From: a virus | Length of the DNA stretch: 64,000 nt | Direction: 5' to 3' (one strand) | Virus record (IMG/VR): IMGVR_UViG_3300018080_008188 | Span: 62,001 to 126,000 of that record | Part shown: positions 25,564-36,000 of the stretch, piece by piece | Numbering within the stretch: position 1 is the stretch's first letter | Layout of the letters: every line of letters starts with the position of its first letter | Notes under the pieces: model-generated | Told to the model about the DNA's origin: nothing | The model's database searches: none | What the model saw: only the letters and a program-made list of their open reading frames with translations | Translations under genes and position numbers: made by a program

Positions 25564-27699
25564 ATGACGGCACCGAATCTTCCGGCACAGTTTCCCCTGC
25601 CGAGCAACGGCGGGCAGCCCATGACCTACGCAGAGTTGCTGCGGCAGCTTTCGTGCGTCTGCACCGCCGGCGTGCAGATAAAACCGACGGTTCCGCCCAG
25701 CGCTGCGATTGACCTGGGGGATGTGATAGCCGACTTTTCAAAGTACCTGACCGCATTCACGGCTCCATACAGCGTCCTGACCATCGTCATGCAGGTAATC
25801 GCATGCATCATCGACGTTCTGTGCGCCATTCCGAATCCATTTGCGATAGTTCGGGCGATGATAAGGCTGTTCGGCACATGTATTCCAGAATTCGTGCTGA
25901 TCTTTCCGCAGTTCGCAATACCTGCAAAAGTGCTGTGCGTATTGAAAGTCATAATTGCGATCCTGAGATTCGTCCTTGAAGTCATCGTTCCGCTGATCGA
26001 GGACTTGATTCAGAACATAGAGATTCTCAAAGCTGCCATAGAAGACGGTAACGAAGACGCAAAAGCGGCGGCGGTGTTCAAGATAATCCAGCACATCAAG
26101 GAAATGTACAATATAGTCGAAATAATCGCCGCACTTGAGGCGCTTATCATCATGATCAAGGCGCTGATTTCCGCCGGCATCTCAATTCCGTGCGGCGGAT
26201 CCGGCGGATCGTGCTCCGGATGCGGCGACGACCAGTGCCCGTCCGTAATCAAGCAATATGCTATCGACGGAACGGACGGCATAATGTACATACTGTACTA
26301 CTCGTCCGGAATCGAATACAGGCTCAGATTTGCATCGTCATCCAAGAGAAGCTCGTTTCTGACGCTTCGGGACTTCTTTCCGAACATAGACTATGCGTCC
26401 ATAGACGACCTTGACAAGGTCCCATATGTGCTTGAGGTGGGAGCGGGATCCCAGATGCGCAGCTTTGCCGTCACCAGCGTGGACCGCAGCGGAACGCTAA
26501 ACATTAGGCAGATAGAGAATGCGTATGCCGAAGACGGATACATGTCGAGCGTTTACAACCACATGGGCGTGGCAACTCCGGTGCCGAATCCGGACGACCA
26601 GGTGCGCTTCGGCACAAGCATCAGGACATTCCATGAAGTCGGCATAGATGACTATCTTGAGATATCCGACACGAATGCCAGCGGAAGCGAACTAAACTCC
26701 GGAACTTTCAAGGTCAACCTCGTATATGACGACTACAATGCAAGAATAGAAAGAACCGACGGAAACGGATGGTCTGCCGACGCAACGCTCGATCCGAGCG
26801 GCGGAACCGGTCCCGGAGACCTTCTGGTATGGCGGACCGCGTTAACGGCGCCGTCGTTCTCCGGTCCGCAGCAGTTTTCGCTAAAGATAGACCACGAACT
26901 TCTAATAAAGCACAATCTCATAGGATCAGGGTGCCACCCCGAAGTCAGTGCCGCGGTGGAAGGGATAAGCAGCAGGTTCCCGTTCGTAACAAGCATCAGT
27001 CTGCCGGAGCTTCCGTCAGGAATCGATGTGAACGACGACGGAACAGTCGCTCTCATGCAGTCGTGTATCAGCTGCCTGTCTACCATTGCGCCGAGCGACC
27101 TGGACGAACAGTATGTCCTCGACAATTACAATGTCATGGCTCAGGAGGCGGCTTCGTCCGCCGCATGCCTCGAAAGCGCGCTTTCGTCGGCTGCAGACGA
27201 CCTGTCCGAATATGCCGAAGGCGTTTATCCGAGGCTGTTTTCCTCGGAGCAATCCACGCTTTCTTCCAACCGCGTGGTGCAATATATCGGGGGCGATGTG
27301 GAGATAACCATAACCGCTCTTGACCACTCTGGAAACAGCATCAACGAAACCGTCCCGGAAGGAATGGTTGATGCCGAAATATTTACGACTTTCGGTAATG
27401 TTGGGGAAGTTGAGGAGGTGGTCGGCGACGACGGCCTGCCCACTGGAGAATACAAGGCTACGCTGACAAGCGCGGAAGCGGGCATGGCAGAGGTGACCGG
27501 AAGCGTGGCGGGAATTTTCGTTAGTGATTTTGACGAGACTCCGCTTGACAGAACGCCGCCGGAGCCCCCTGTGCTTGTTCCCAGGTCCTTGGAAATACGC
27601 TTTGTGGAGCCGCCCGAGCAGCGCCGCAAGCATCCTGAAGAGCTTGGCGAAGGCGCCGGCTCCGCCGAGCCGCTCGGCATAGCCAAGACAAGGAGCTAG
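25564..27699 (+). CDS. Baseplate protein with hydrophobic membrane-like region and C-terminal Ig-like domain
   Basis: A 711-residue protein within the baseplate gene run. Residues about 60-205 hold several strongly hydrophobic helices (YSVLTIVMQVIACIIDVLCA; VLCVLKVIIAILRFVLEVIV; EIIAALEALIIMIKALISAG), unusual for a soluble virion protein. A Cys/Gly cluster follows (CGGSGGSCSGCGDDQC). Residues 225-480 are beta-rich, and about 575-660 resemble a bacterial Ig-like domain (VVQYIGGDVEITITALDHSG, then PTGEYKATLTSAEAGMAEVT). It may be a baseplate component that enters the cell membrane during injection, or the helices may be buried in the assembled baseplate. Its presence in the virion is inferred from its position only. 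Confidence 0.6.
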   Translation: MTAPNLPAQFPLPSNGGQPMTYAELLRQLSCVCTAGVQIKPTVPPSAAIDLGDVIADFSKYLTAFTAPYSVLTIVMQVIACIIDVLCAIPNPFAIVRAMIRLFGTCIPEFVLIFPQFAIPAKVLCVLKVIIAILRFVLEVIVPLIEDLIQNIEILKAAIEDGNEDAKAAAVFKIIQHIKEMYNIVEIIAALEALIIMIKALISAGISIPCGGSGGSCSGCGDDQCPSVIKQYAIDGTDGIMYILYYSSGIEYRLRFASSSKRSSFLTLRDFFPNIDYASIDDLDKVPYVLEVGAGSQMRSFAVTSVDRSGTLNIRQIENAYAEDGYMSSVYNHMGVATPVPNPDDQVRFGTSIRTFHEVGIDDYLEISDTNASGSELNSGTFKVNLVYDDYNARIERTDGNGWSADATLDPSGGTGPGDLLVWRTALTAPSFSGPQQFSLKIDHELLIKHNLIGSGCHPEVSAAVEGISSRFPFVTSISLPELPSGIDVNDDGTVALMQSCISCLSTIAPSDLDEQYVLDNYNVMAQEAASSAACLESALSSAADDLSEYAEGVYPRLFSSEQSTLSSNRVVQYIGGDVEITITALDHSGNSINETVPEGMVDAEIFTTFGNVGEVEEVVGDDGLPTGEYKATLTSAEAGMAEVTGSVAGIFVSDFDETPLDRTPPEPPVLVPRSLEIRFVEPPEQRRKHPEELGEGAGSAEPLGIAKTRS

Positions 27700-27702
27700 C
27701 AG

Positions 27703-29376
27703 ATGGCAATGGCACCGATTTTCAAGTTCGACGTCATGGCGGTTGCAAAGGGCATTCTGGATGAAGTGGAGCGCCATCGGTCCTACCTGCCGGAATATGG
27801 CGGAAAGGATGGCACGCAGAATGTAAAGAACCGACCGGTAGAATCGAGGGTCAATACGTTTTTTCGCCTTGTCGGATTTCCATCGATCGTGTCCGTACAG
27901 GCTGTTGACAAGAATTCGGATGTAATTGGGGGAAAGCCTGCTGATGCCAAAGTTCTGACGCCTGGATGGAGCAGATCTTCGAACATTAGGGCACTTAGCA
28001 ACGCAAAGGTCAGAACATCCGAATCGGACAGCATCACCGTGCCAACGGCAGACGGCTCAAGCCGCGAAAAGCTGTCGCAGGCAGTTGTCGGTCGGGAAAC
28101 CACGCTAAGCGTAATAGAGAATTCCATCGGAACATCATTCTTGAATAACGCAATGACGGCGGCTTTCAAGAATCCAATGCCGCTTGCCATGAACTATGTC
28201 AGGGGCTCCAAGGCGCAGACAAAAGGTCAGGAGTCCGCAGGTACGCAAGCAAAGTTCGACAGGGAAATCTACAAAAGGCTGTCTCCGTTTGCCACGAACT
28301 ACATGGTGGTTACGCCTTCGAGCAGAGAGATTGCCAAACCGTTTCTGAGCGATCCGAGGGACGGGTTTCTTGTCAACGATGAGCTGAAGAGGCCGTTCCT
28401 GGAAACCGTTGCGCGAATTAGGCTGGCCAAAGCTCAGCAGAGTGAAAAGTCAGAGCAGCAGGAATATTTCGCGGAGGTCAGGCAAAACCTGACCAAAAGC
28501 ACGGAATCGGCATACTCCAGCAAGGTGGAGCAGATGCTGATTGCCGACCTCGTGCCTGGGCAGGGAAGTCTTGTGGAGTCTTTCGTAGTGGAGCAGCTGC
28601 TGTCCGTAGTTCCCCAGATAGCCAAGAAATGGGTTTCGCTCATAAGGAGATTGGAGGACATCAAAAGGCAGGGAGATTTCATTCTGACGCCGGTTACAGG
28701 CTCTTCCAGGCAGAGCCCGCTCGGCAAGCGCGCAAACACCCAGGCTTCGCTCCAGGTCTCCGGAAACACGGAGCTGAACATGAGGATCAAGCAGATAGAC
28801 GCGCGCGTAGAGGCGTCCAAGGCGCTTGTTGCCCTTCTGCCCATAGAGGAGTCCGTTTCCAAGAAAGACTGGGGATCGGAAGCCTATGCCAGGAATGTAA
28901 TGTCGAACGCTCTTACAAGACCGTTCGTTTTCGTGCTTAGGCAGGATATGGACTACGAGCTGAAAAAGCTCAGCGATGAAAAGCGAAAACTCAACGAGCT
29001 TGTACAGAAGGCCGACAGGCTCAGGTTTGAAATGGAAATGATGACCGGCGAATTTGCCGGCCTATCGGTGGTTGATGTCGTATTCACGATGACGGCTCTT
29101 TTCCTGGTGGACAGGCAGTACATTGTTGATATGTTTGACTCCAACACAGTCGACGAGATGAAAAAGGATAAAACGCTTTCAACAATAGAAGCCAATCCTG
29201 GACCGGCAAAGGCATTGGCTGCGATTGGGGAGGTTGAGTCCAAGGTGAAGGACCTGTACGACCTACTGGATGCGTCGATAGCGTCTGCCATAATCAGGTC
29301 CAAGCGCACGCGCAACAAGCCACAGCATCCGCAGGCAAGGTCGAACAAAATAACCAGGACGGTGGAGGCAAAATAG
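27703..29376 (+). CDS. Unrecognised baseplate-region protein with coiled coil
   Basis: A 557-residue, mostly helical, basic protein whose family I do not recognise. Residues about 405-450 form a coiled coil (YELKKLSDEKRKLNELVQKA), followed by a short hydrophobic patch (LSVVDVVFTMTALFLVD), and it ends in a basic tail (RSKRTRNKPQHPQARSNKIT). It lies three bases after the hydrophobic baseplate protein and one base before the gp25-like gene, so it is co-translated with baseplate genes and is most likely a wedge or assembly protein. No enzymatic motif is visible. Confidence 0.55.
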   Translation: MAMAPIFKFDVMAVAKGILDEVERHRSYLPEYGGKDGTQNVKNRPVESRVNTFFRLVGFPSIVSVQAVDKNSDVIGGKPADAKVLTPGWSRSSNIRALSNAKVRTSESDSITVPTADGSSREKLSQAVVGRETTLSVIENSIGTSFLNNAMTAAFKNPMPLAMNYVRGSKAQTKGQESAGTQAKFDREIYKRLSPFATNYMVVTPSSREIAKPFLSDPRDGFLVNDELKRPFLETVARIRLAKAQQSEKSEQQEYFAEVRQNLTKSTESAYSSKVEQMLIADLVPGQGSLVESFVVEQLLSVVPQIAKKWVSLIRRLEDIKRQGDFILTPVTGSSRQSPLGKRANTQASLQVSGNTELNMRIKQIDARVEASKALVALLPIEESVSKKDWGSEAYARNVMSNALTRPFVFVLRQDMDYELKKLSDEKRKLNELVQKADRLRFEMEMMTGEFAGLSVVDVVFTMTALFLVDRQYIVDMFDSNTVDEMKKDKTLSTIEANPGPAKALAAIGEVESKVKDLYDLLDASIASAIIRSKRTRNKPQHPQARSNKITRTVEAK

Positions 29377-29377
29377 C

Positions 29378-29806
29378 ATGTCGTACGACCTGAAGCTGGA
29401 AAACAACGACCTTTCAATCAATCCGGACGGAACCGTCAAGACGGTCAGGGACAATGAAAAGCTGAAGCAGGATATTGTGCGCGCCATCCTGACGCCCGTT
29501 GGCGCTAATGCGTTCCATCAGTGGTACGGAAGCACCATCAATGCCGGCATCGTTGGAAGCGGCATGAGTGCCGGGCAGATAGAGGCGGAGGCAAAGAGGT
29601 CGATCCAGGAGACGCTCAACAACCTGATCTCTCTGCAAAAGACGCAAGCCAGGATACAGTATGTGTCTCCCGGCGAACAGCTTATGGCGGTTAGGGAAAT
29701 AGAGGTTCTACAGGACGATATCGACCCGAGGCAGTTTCAAGTGACGGTCTATGCCCTTACAAGGCTTCTGACTCCGGTTGAAGAGACATTCACGATGTTA
29801 GTGTAG
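29378..29806 (+). CDS. Baseplate wedge protein, gp25-like
   Basis: A 142-residue protein with the pattern of the gp25/W family: opening SYDLKLENNDLSINPDGTVK, then KLKQDIVRAILTPVGANAFH and a YG (QWYGSTINAGIVG) in the position where family members read G-x-N-x-F--x-YG. The C-terminal half (LISLQKTQARIQYVSPGEQL and DIDPRQFQVTVYALTRL) forms the strands that pair with the neighbouring wedge. In myoviruses this protein initiates sheath polymerisation at the baseplate. It is directly followed by the gpJ-like gene, as in P2 and many other phages. Confidence 0.8.
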   Translation: MSYDLKLENNDLSINPDGTVKTVRDNEKLKQDIVRAILTPVGANAFHQWYGSTINAGIVGSGMSAGQIEAEAKRSIQETLNNLISLQKTQARIQYVSPGEQLMAVREIEVLQDDIDPRQFQVTVYALTRLLTPVEETFTMLV

Positions 29807-29839
29807 GCTTAAGCCACCCCATTTGGAGGGACCGAAAAA

Positions 29840-32800
29840 ATGGTCAGATTCAAAGGATACAACGAAGTCGTCCTTACCATGCTGGAGCAGCTACAGATGA
29901 CGCAGCCACAGCTTGATACAAAGCCGGCATCCGTGGCCAGGGACCTTTTCATCGACGCCCAGGCGCAGCAGGTGTCCGACATCGGCGAGCAGCTCAGGGA
30001 GATAGAGGAACTACAGTCCATTGCCAACATGTCCGGAGAGGAACTAACAAACTTTGGATTCAACTTCGGAGTTACGAGGCAATCGGGAACCAGGTCCAAT
30101 GGGACGGTGCTGTTTACCTTCCAGAGTATCACATCGGACACGATTATCGTGTCGGGAACTGTCACCAGCACGAGAAACGGCATAATGTTTTTGACCATTT
30201 CCACAGTGTCGGTGCTGACATCGGATATCAATTCGCTCAGGGCCACGGCAACAAGATTCAGGGAAGAACTTGATGCCGCAGGCATAACGGACCAGTATGC
30301 GATCGAGGTAAGCGTACAAGCCCAAAATGCTGGGTCGATAGGGAACATTTCGTCTTACAGCATTGTCAACCACAGCGCGCCTGGCGTCAATGGAGTCACC
30401 AACATAGATTCGTTCAGCGGCGGATCTGACCTTGAGACTGATGCGGCGTTCCGCTCAAGAGTTCTGGCGCGGTTCGCAGGAGCGAACACCGGAACAGCGC
30501 TCGGATACAGAAGCCTGGTCCTTGCGCTGTCCGATACCGTAGATGCGCTTGTTGTGGAGCCCGGAGACCCACTTATGACCAGGGATGGATCCGTCGTGAC
30601 GACCAACAGTGACGGGGAGCTGGTTGTGGCGCAACCTGGGACCGGAGGAAAAGTAGACATCTTCGTCATGGGCGAAAACCTGCAGTCGGGCACGGACAGC
30701 TTTATCTACAAGGAGCAGAGCGGGACCGGCGATCCGACGAACTCGCTGAATAACTACATTCTTGGTCAGAGTTCGCTCAGTCCGGATGAATCTCTTACGA
30801 TCAGTACGCGGAGGCTGGCTGTCCTTTCGGAAGGTCAAGCCATTCCCCTACAGCCCGTGTCAAGCATCGTTTCCGTGAGCGGAAGCTCGTCAGGATCGGG
30901 ATTTGCCGAACAATACGAAGATGACGCTGGCGTACTGCATGGAAATTACAAGCTCGTGAAGGACACCGGGTCTGCGGCTGGAAGCCCGTTCGGATTCGAC
31001 AAGCTGGTATGGACGTCAGACCAGATAGACCTTGAAGACGAATCGCGCGTCAAGGGTCCGTTCAACGGAATAGACGCCCTGTCGTTCTCTGATGTACAGA
31101 AAGTGTCTGGCGTCAGCCAGGACACGCGCGTCACAAATGAAAACTCCAGAGTGTCGTCTGCTGACAGGAGTTCCGTGTATCTGACGCACGGACCGGTCAG
31201 GACTGTCAGCAGGGTATACAACTTCACCACGGGAGAAAGGTACACGGTTTCCTCCCAAAACCCGGACGGCACATCGGGGGAACTGAACGAATCCAGAAGA
31301 ATAACCATCAGTGGACGCACTTTGCCGACAGCCAGCGATGTGCTGCAGGTGGACTATGTATGGGCGCGTAGCGCCGACCCTGGCATTGATTTCGACACTA
31401 TGTATCCGGAGCAGGACCTGATCAGTTCGGTCCAGGATTCCATAGACTGGGGCTTTCCTAACTACATCAGGGCTGAAAGAACTCAGACGGACCTCGATTC
31501 GTACGGAAATCTGACGGCCACCGTCACATACGCAGCATCGCGGGTTATGTCTGTCAACTCCTTTCGCGAGGAGATGCTTGTGGTGCAGTCCGGTGCCACC
31601 GCAGGTCGCAAATCTGTTGAAACGACATATGCCGTGACGAATGTCTACAGCGCCATTGATGCCGACCAGAACCAGGCTGAAGTGTTCAATACCAATGAAG
31701 ACGACGGAACTTTTTCAAATAGGCTGATTACCCTTCCGAGCGACACCCTTGCGGAAATAGGCGACCAAGTAACTGTGACATACAGCCTCTCAAACCTGAT
31801 AGACGAGGATGGATACGGTTCCGCGCCTGTTCGCGGAAGGGTCATCACCATCCTTCCTTCCGACGCCGCCGGCGATGCGACGCAGGTTTTGGTCCATTAT
31901 GTGGCTGACTTTTTGAACCTGGTTCCGCAGAGCAGCATATCTGGTCTGCCAATTTCCGGAGACGGATACAATTCGTTTTCCGGAATCGACGGATACCAGC
32001 CTGTCCAGGACCTGTTTTCAGGTCCGGACCCGGTTGCTAACATGCGCAGATCCCCAAGCAGGCTGGAAGTGTCTGTTTCTGGAATTCCCGACCAAGGGCT
32101 GCTGGAGATAGCCGGCACCACGTTTACGAAAATCACTTCTGTGTTCACAGCTACAGCCGACGACAGCATAAACCTTGTCCCATCCATCAGGTCGAGTCTT
32201 GGCCTTGCATCTGGCACCAGCCTTCCCGTCGGAGTGTATTTGGGGCGCGTTGTGTCCATTGAAAAAGTGCAGACGGACATCTACGGAAATGTAACGTCGG
32301 TGGACCATGAATTTGACATGACTAACTATACGCTGTGGAGCAACAGGTTCGACCTGGCCAATGCGCGCCAGGACACATCTCTGGGGCGCGGAAAAGTGTC
32401 ATTGGCAGATGTTGGCAACAACACTTCCAGCCCGATCGTCACAGGAACGCAACTCAGGGCTGTATTCTACTATGCCAATCAAGGCGATTCTGAGCAGCTG
32501 TTCTTTTCCAAATCGGGAGCGGCCATTACCGACAAGGTTTTTGCAAAAATAGGATCCATCAGTAGAATTTCGGGATTTGCGAATTCTGCAGGCACAATCA
32601 GCGGAAGCCTGTCCGTAGATTCCCTGAACCAGCCGGATGTCAATGCGTCATACCTTGCCAGCTACAGCTACACGGCTCCGAAAGAAAACGAGCGCATCAC
32701 AGTTAACTACGAGTATAACAAACTCATACAAGACGCCACATATGCTGTTGAAGACGGAAGACCCATAACAGCCGACGTCCTAAACAAAGAGTCCACGCAG

Positions 32801-33097
32801 GTTGAGGTGGATGTTGAAGCCACAATCATCGTGCTGCCGGCCTATGCGGCGCAGGAAGAAACCGTCCGCCAGAATGTGGCGGACAACATAGCGTCGTCCC
32901 TTACAGCATCGGCGCTTGGCACGACCATCGACGCTTCAGATGTGAGTTCGAACGCATATTCCGTGGAAGGCCTGGACAGAATCACCATAGACAGGTTCAA
33001 CAAGTCAGAATCTTCGGGAACCGTCAAAAGCCTGGCTGCCCAGAAGAACGAGAATTTCGTTGCTGGTTCGGTTGCGGTGACAGTGGAGAGCAGATAA
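29840..33097 (+). CDS. Baseplate wedge protein, baseplate-J/gp6-like
   Basis: A 1085-residue protein after gp25. Its N-terminal third fits the baseplate J family: an initial helical segment (DTKPASVARDLFIDAQAQQV), ELQSIANMSGEELTNFGFNF near residues 53-75 and GVTRQSGTRSNGTVLFTF, then SFSGGSDLETDAAFRSRVLA followed by the ring-forming core at about 195-240. The C-terminal 100 residues (VEVDVEATIIVLPAYAAQEE, then a long helix and a terminal strand) are the usual J-family end. Between them lies a large insertion (about 300-950) of beta domains with DGY triplets. Six-fold ring formation at the baseplate is inferred from the family. The stop is directly followed by the next ATG (TAAATG). Confidence 0.75.
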   Translation: MVRFKGYNEVVLTMLEQLQMTQPQLDTKPASVARDLFIDAQAQQVSDIGEQLREIEELQSIANMSGEELTNFGFNFGVTRQSGTRSNGTVLFTFQSITSDTIIVSGTVTSTRNGIMFLTISTVSVLTSDINSLRATATRFREELDAAGITDQYAIEVSVQAQNAGSIGNISSYSIVNHSAPGVNGVTNIDSFSGGSDLETDAAFRSRVLARFAGANTGTALGYRSLVLALSDTVDALVVEPGDPLMTRDGSVVTTNSDGELVVAQPGTGGKVDIFVMGENLQSGTDSFIYKEQSGTGDPTNSLNNYILGQSSLSPDESLTISTRRLAVLSEGQAIPLQPVSSIVSVSGSSSGSGFAEQYEDDAGVLHGNYKLVKDTGSAAGSPFGFDKLVWTSDQIDLEDESRVKGPFNGIDALSFSDVQKVSGVSQDTRVTNENSRVSSADRSSVYLTHGPVRTVSRVYNFTTGERYTVSSQNPDGTSGELNESRRITISGRTLPTASDVLQVDYVWARSADPGIDFDTMYPEQDLISSVQDSIDWGFPNYIRAERTQTDLDSYGNLTATVTYAASRVMSVNSFREEMLVVQSGATAGRKSVETTYAVTNVYSAIDADQNQAEVFNTNEDDGTFSNRLITLPSDTLAEIGDQVTVTYSLSNLIDEDGYGSAPVRGRVITILPSDAAGDATQVLVHYVADFLNLVPQSSISGLPISGDGYNSFSGIDGYQPVQDLFSGPDPVANMRRSPSRLEVSVSGIPDQGLLEIAGTTFTKITSVFTATADDSINLVPSIRSSLGLASGTSLPVGVYLGRVVSIEKVQTDIYGNVTSVDHEFDMTNYTLWSNRFDLANARQDTSLGRGKVSLADVGNNTSSPIVTGTQLRAVFYYANQGDSEQLFFSKSGAAITDKVFAKIGSISRISGFANSAGTISGSLSVDSLNQPDVNASYLASYSYTAPKENERITVNYEYNKLIQDATYAVEDGRPITADVLNKESTQVEVDVEATIIVLPAYAAQEETVRQNVADNIASSLTASALGTTIDASDVSSNAYSVEGLDRITIDRFNKSESSGTVKSLAAQKNENFVAGSVAVTVESR

Positions 33098-36000
33098 ATG
33101 GCAAACCTAAGGGTCCTCGGGCTTGAGGTAGTGTCAAACACTACGATACACATAACATTCACAGCCGACCTGGCGAGCGAGCTTGGAACTGCAAATGTGT
33201 CTGTCGAAGCGTCTGGCTCCAACGAATCGGACCCGGCGGTCAAGTCCGTTAGCGCATCCGGGTCCACGCTAATTGTGACAATGCGTCCGCTGTATCCGAT
33301 AAAGCAGTACAAAATAACCCTACAGTCTTCGACCGACCAGCCGTTCGCGGGCGCCTCCGGCGAACGCCTTGTGGAGGACGGTCGCACAAATGTACTGTAT
33401 TTCATAGGATATGAGGGTGACAACGAGGTCAGGGACGCCATTATGGACTCCGTCTCCGGAGGCCTCTACAAGACGGATGGCTCCCTGATAAGGGATTCCA
33501 TCAGACCGGGAGCCGATGCCCTGCTTCGCTCCAGGCATGATGCGGGTGAGGTGCGCTCGTCTCGCTTCATCACGGTAACGGCAGAAGACGAAAGCCACGA
33601 GCGCGGCTCGGGACCGACCGACAGGCTGGGCAACGAAGGGGCGTTCCAGCTGCTGCGCGTGGGAAGCAGTGCAACCGGCGCAACTTCGCGCAAAACGATC
33701 GAATTCGATCAGTTTCCGTCAGATCCTGTCAGCCTGCAGCAGAAAGAGGCTGTTGAGGAAGAGGTATCTAACACATCGAACGAATCCAATAGCTTTACTG
33801 GTTTGCTCATTACATTGGCCAACGGACCCGTAATCAAGCTCTCCAGCCTGACCTTGGTGCGCGGAGCGAACGAATACGAGTACGACATAGAAGCGTACAG
33901 ATACGGCCTGTACAACAGCGGATATGACACGGACAACGCATATTCGGCCTTAGACATTAATGAGAACCAGGTGCGCCTCAGCAGCTCCGCGGTGGGACCC
34001 GGCTTTCCGTTGCCTCAGGGAAGCGACACGATAGTTGCTACATACTTGTACAAGCGTACCGGAAGAATTGTGGATTCCGATACAGTTGTGGTGACTTCGG
34101 TCGTTCCCGTCACGCGCGATAGCGTGCCGGCAGTAGCCACTACATTCTTTCTGGAGCACGCTCCGGTGGTTGACTCGTCCGGAGCAACTGCTACAAGCGG
34201 AGGAGTTACATGGCTTGATCCAAGCAAAAATTTCGATCCTATGCAGAAGCATCCAGCGTTCGTAAGCGAAGTGCCGTTCAACGAATCGTCTCTTCCATCC
34301 GCACCCGGAGAATGGGCGGTTGAATACGGAACCGGAAGGGTCGTGGTAGCCGGAGTGAACGGCACAGGAACCGACGGAACAACAACGGTTCCTCCGGTAT
34401 CGTCGTATGATTACCTGAAGACTTTCGAAGAGGGGCTGGATTACAATCTGTTTCCCGACCTCAATGAAATAGCATCGGTTTCCGGCAGGAACCTGGACCA
34501 GTCGGAGCATGCGTCCGAGATATCGTTTGAATATGAAGACACATTTGCAAACGGAACGGACTTTTCATTCTCGTCGCATGTCGAAGTGCTGAACGAGCGC
34601 ATTGAAAGCAGAGCCATAGGTGAAGTCGGCTTGAAGACTCTATACGGTCCGGTTACCAATGTCTTCCGCATATTCAACGAAACTACGGGCGAGGTATATT
34701 CTGTAAGCAGAATAAGCGGAAACCAGGTATACTTCTCGTCTTCAACGCCGCCGGCGCTGATTGGGGTATCGCGCGAAGCCGTACAGTTCGAAAGCGTTTC
34801 GCAGGCTCAGATAGTGGTCACCGACACCATTAACATCATTGGGCAGACATTCGATGTATTCAAGGTGGAGCTTCCAAACGACAGGATAGTCTCAGCCACG
34901 GGTGATTCCATAGGCGCCAGCTTCAACACTTCACTGTCGTTCTCAGACCAGGATGTGTTTGCGCGCGAGCTTTACTACGATCCTGGCGATTCGGTTTCCG
35001 ATAACCTTCTGCGCCTACAGCAGGACGGGGACTACATGGTCGACTATGACGGCGGCATTGCGTATGTGGCCGTGCCGGCGTTTTACGGGACAGACATAGG
35101 GGACGCCTCGTACAAGCGCGCTGCTGCCTATGCCGGGCATGCGCATGTGACTTCTGTGTCCAACATCTACAGGAGTCCGTCCCAGACGGCATCCAATGTC
35201 AAGACATTTGCCTTGGGCGAAATCGGAGACAGGACGGTGGAGATGCCGGACCTTGAAAGCGCCGAGGAAGGCTCCCTGCAGGTAATGTCGTCTTCAGGAA
35301 GCCTGTACATAGAGCCGTCGTACGATCCGATTATCGTCCGCCACATATTCCAGGCGGCGAATCTCAGGCTTTCGGCGGAGCCTGTTGATTTCGCAAGCGG
35401 CGCTTCAATAGGTTCGGATGGAAGCGTTACGCTTGACGCAGACGGAGTCGAGGTCATAGAGCCTGGGTTGGAAATCAAGGACGGCGGAGCAAGAATGTTC
35501 GTGGAAGTGAAGCGACTGTCGACGATCGCCTCAGGGTCCGTACAGTTAGCCTTCCTGTACAATGATGCGTCCGACGCCTTATTCCTATCCAAAAATTACG
35601 CTGTATACGATTCGACCGCCGACTACATGGCAATGGGCTCGGACGGATATGTCGATTCCGCAAGCAACAGGATTGTGCTGCCCAGCGGCGTCGGATCCGG
35701 AGCGGCGGGCATGTCCGTCACAGCCAGGTACCGTGCCAAGCTGGTTGCCGGAGCCACTGTCACGGCAAATTACACGCCCGGAAACATATTCATAGACTAT
35801 ACATACCTGCGGGATGAGATTCTTGTAAGTTACGAATATGGCGATAATTCGCTTGATTGGAGCATATCCGACGCCTTGTCGGAGGGCGAAACATATTTCG
35901 TGACTTACAAGTATGGAGCAATGCGCGATTCCCTGCGAGACAATTTCGGCGTCCTCACCGGCGTGGACGAGCTGTCAACCATACCTTCGTCCGTAGACCG

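Noticed and set aside
29807-29816. Short palindrome GGCTTAAGCC after the gp25-like gene as a terminator
   Set aside because: The stem is short with no loop and no T tract, and the next gene continues in the same operon.
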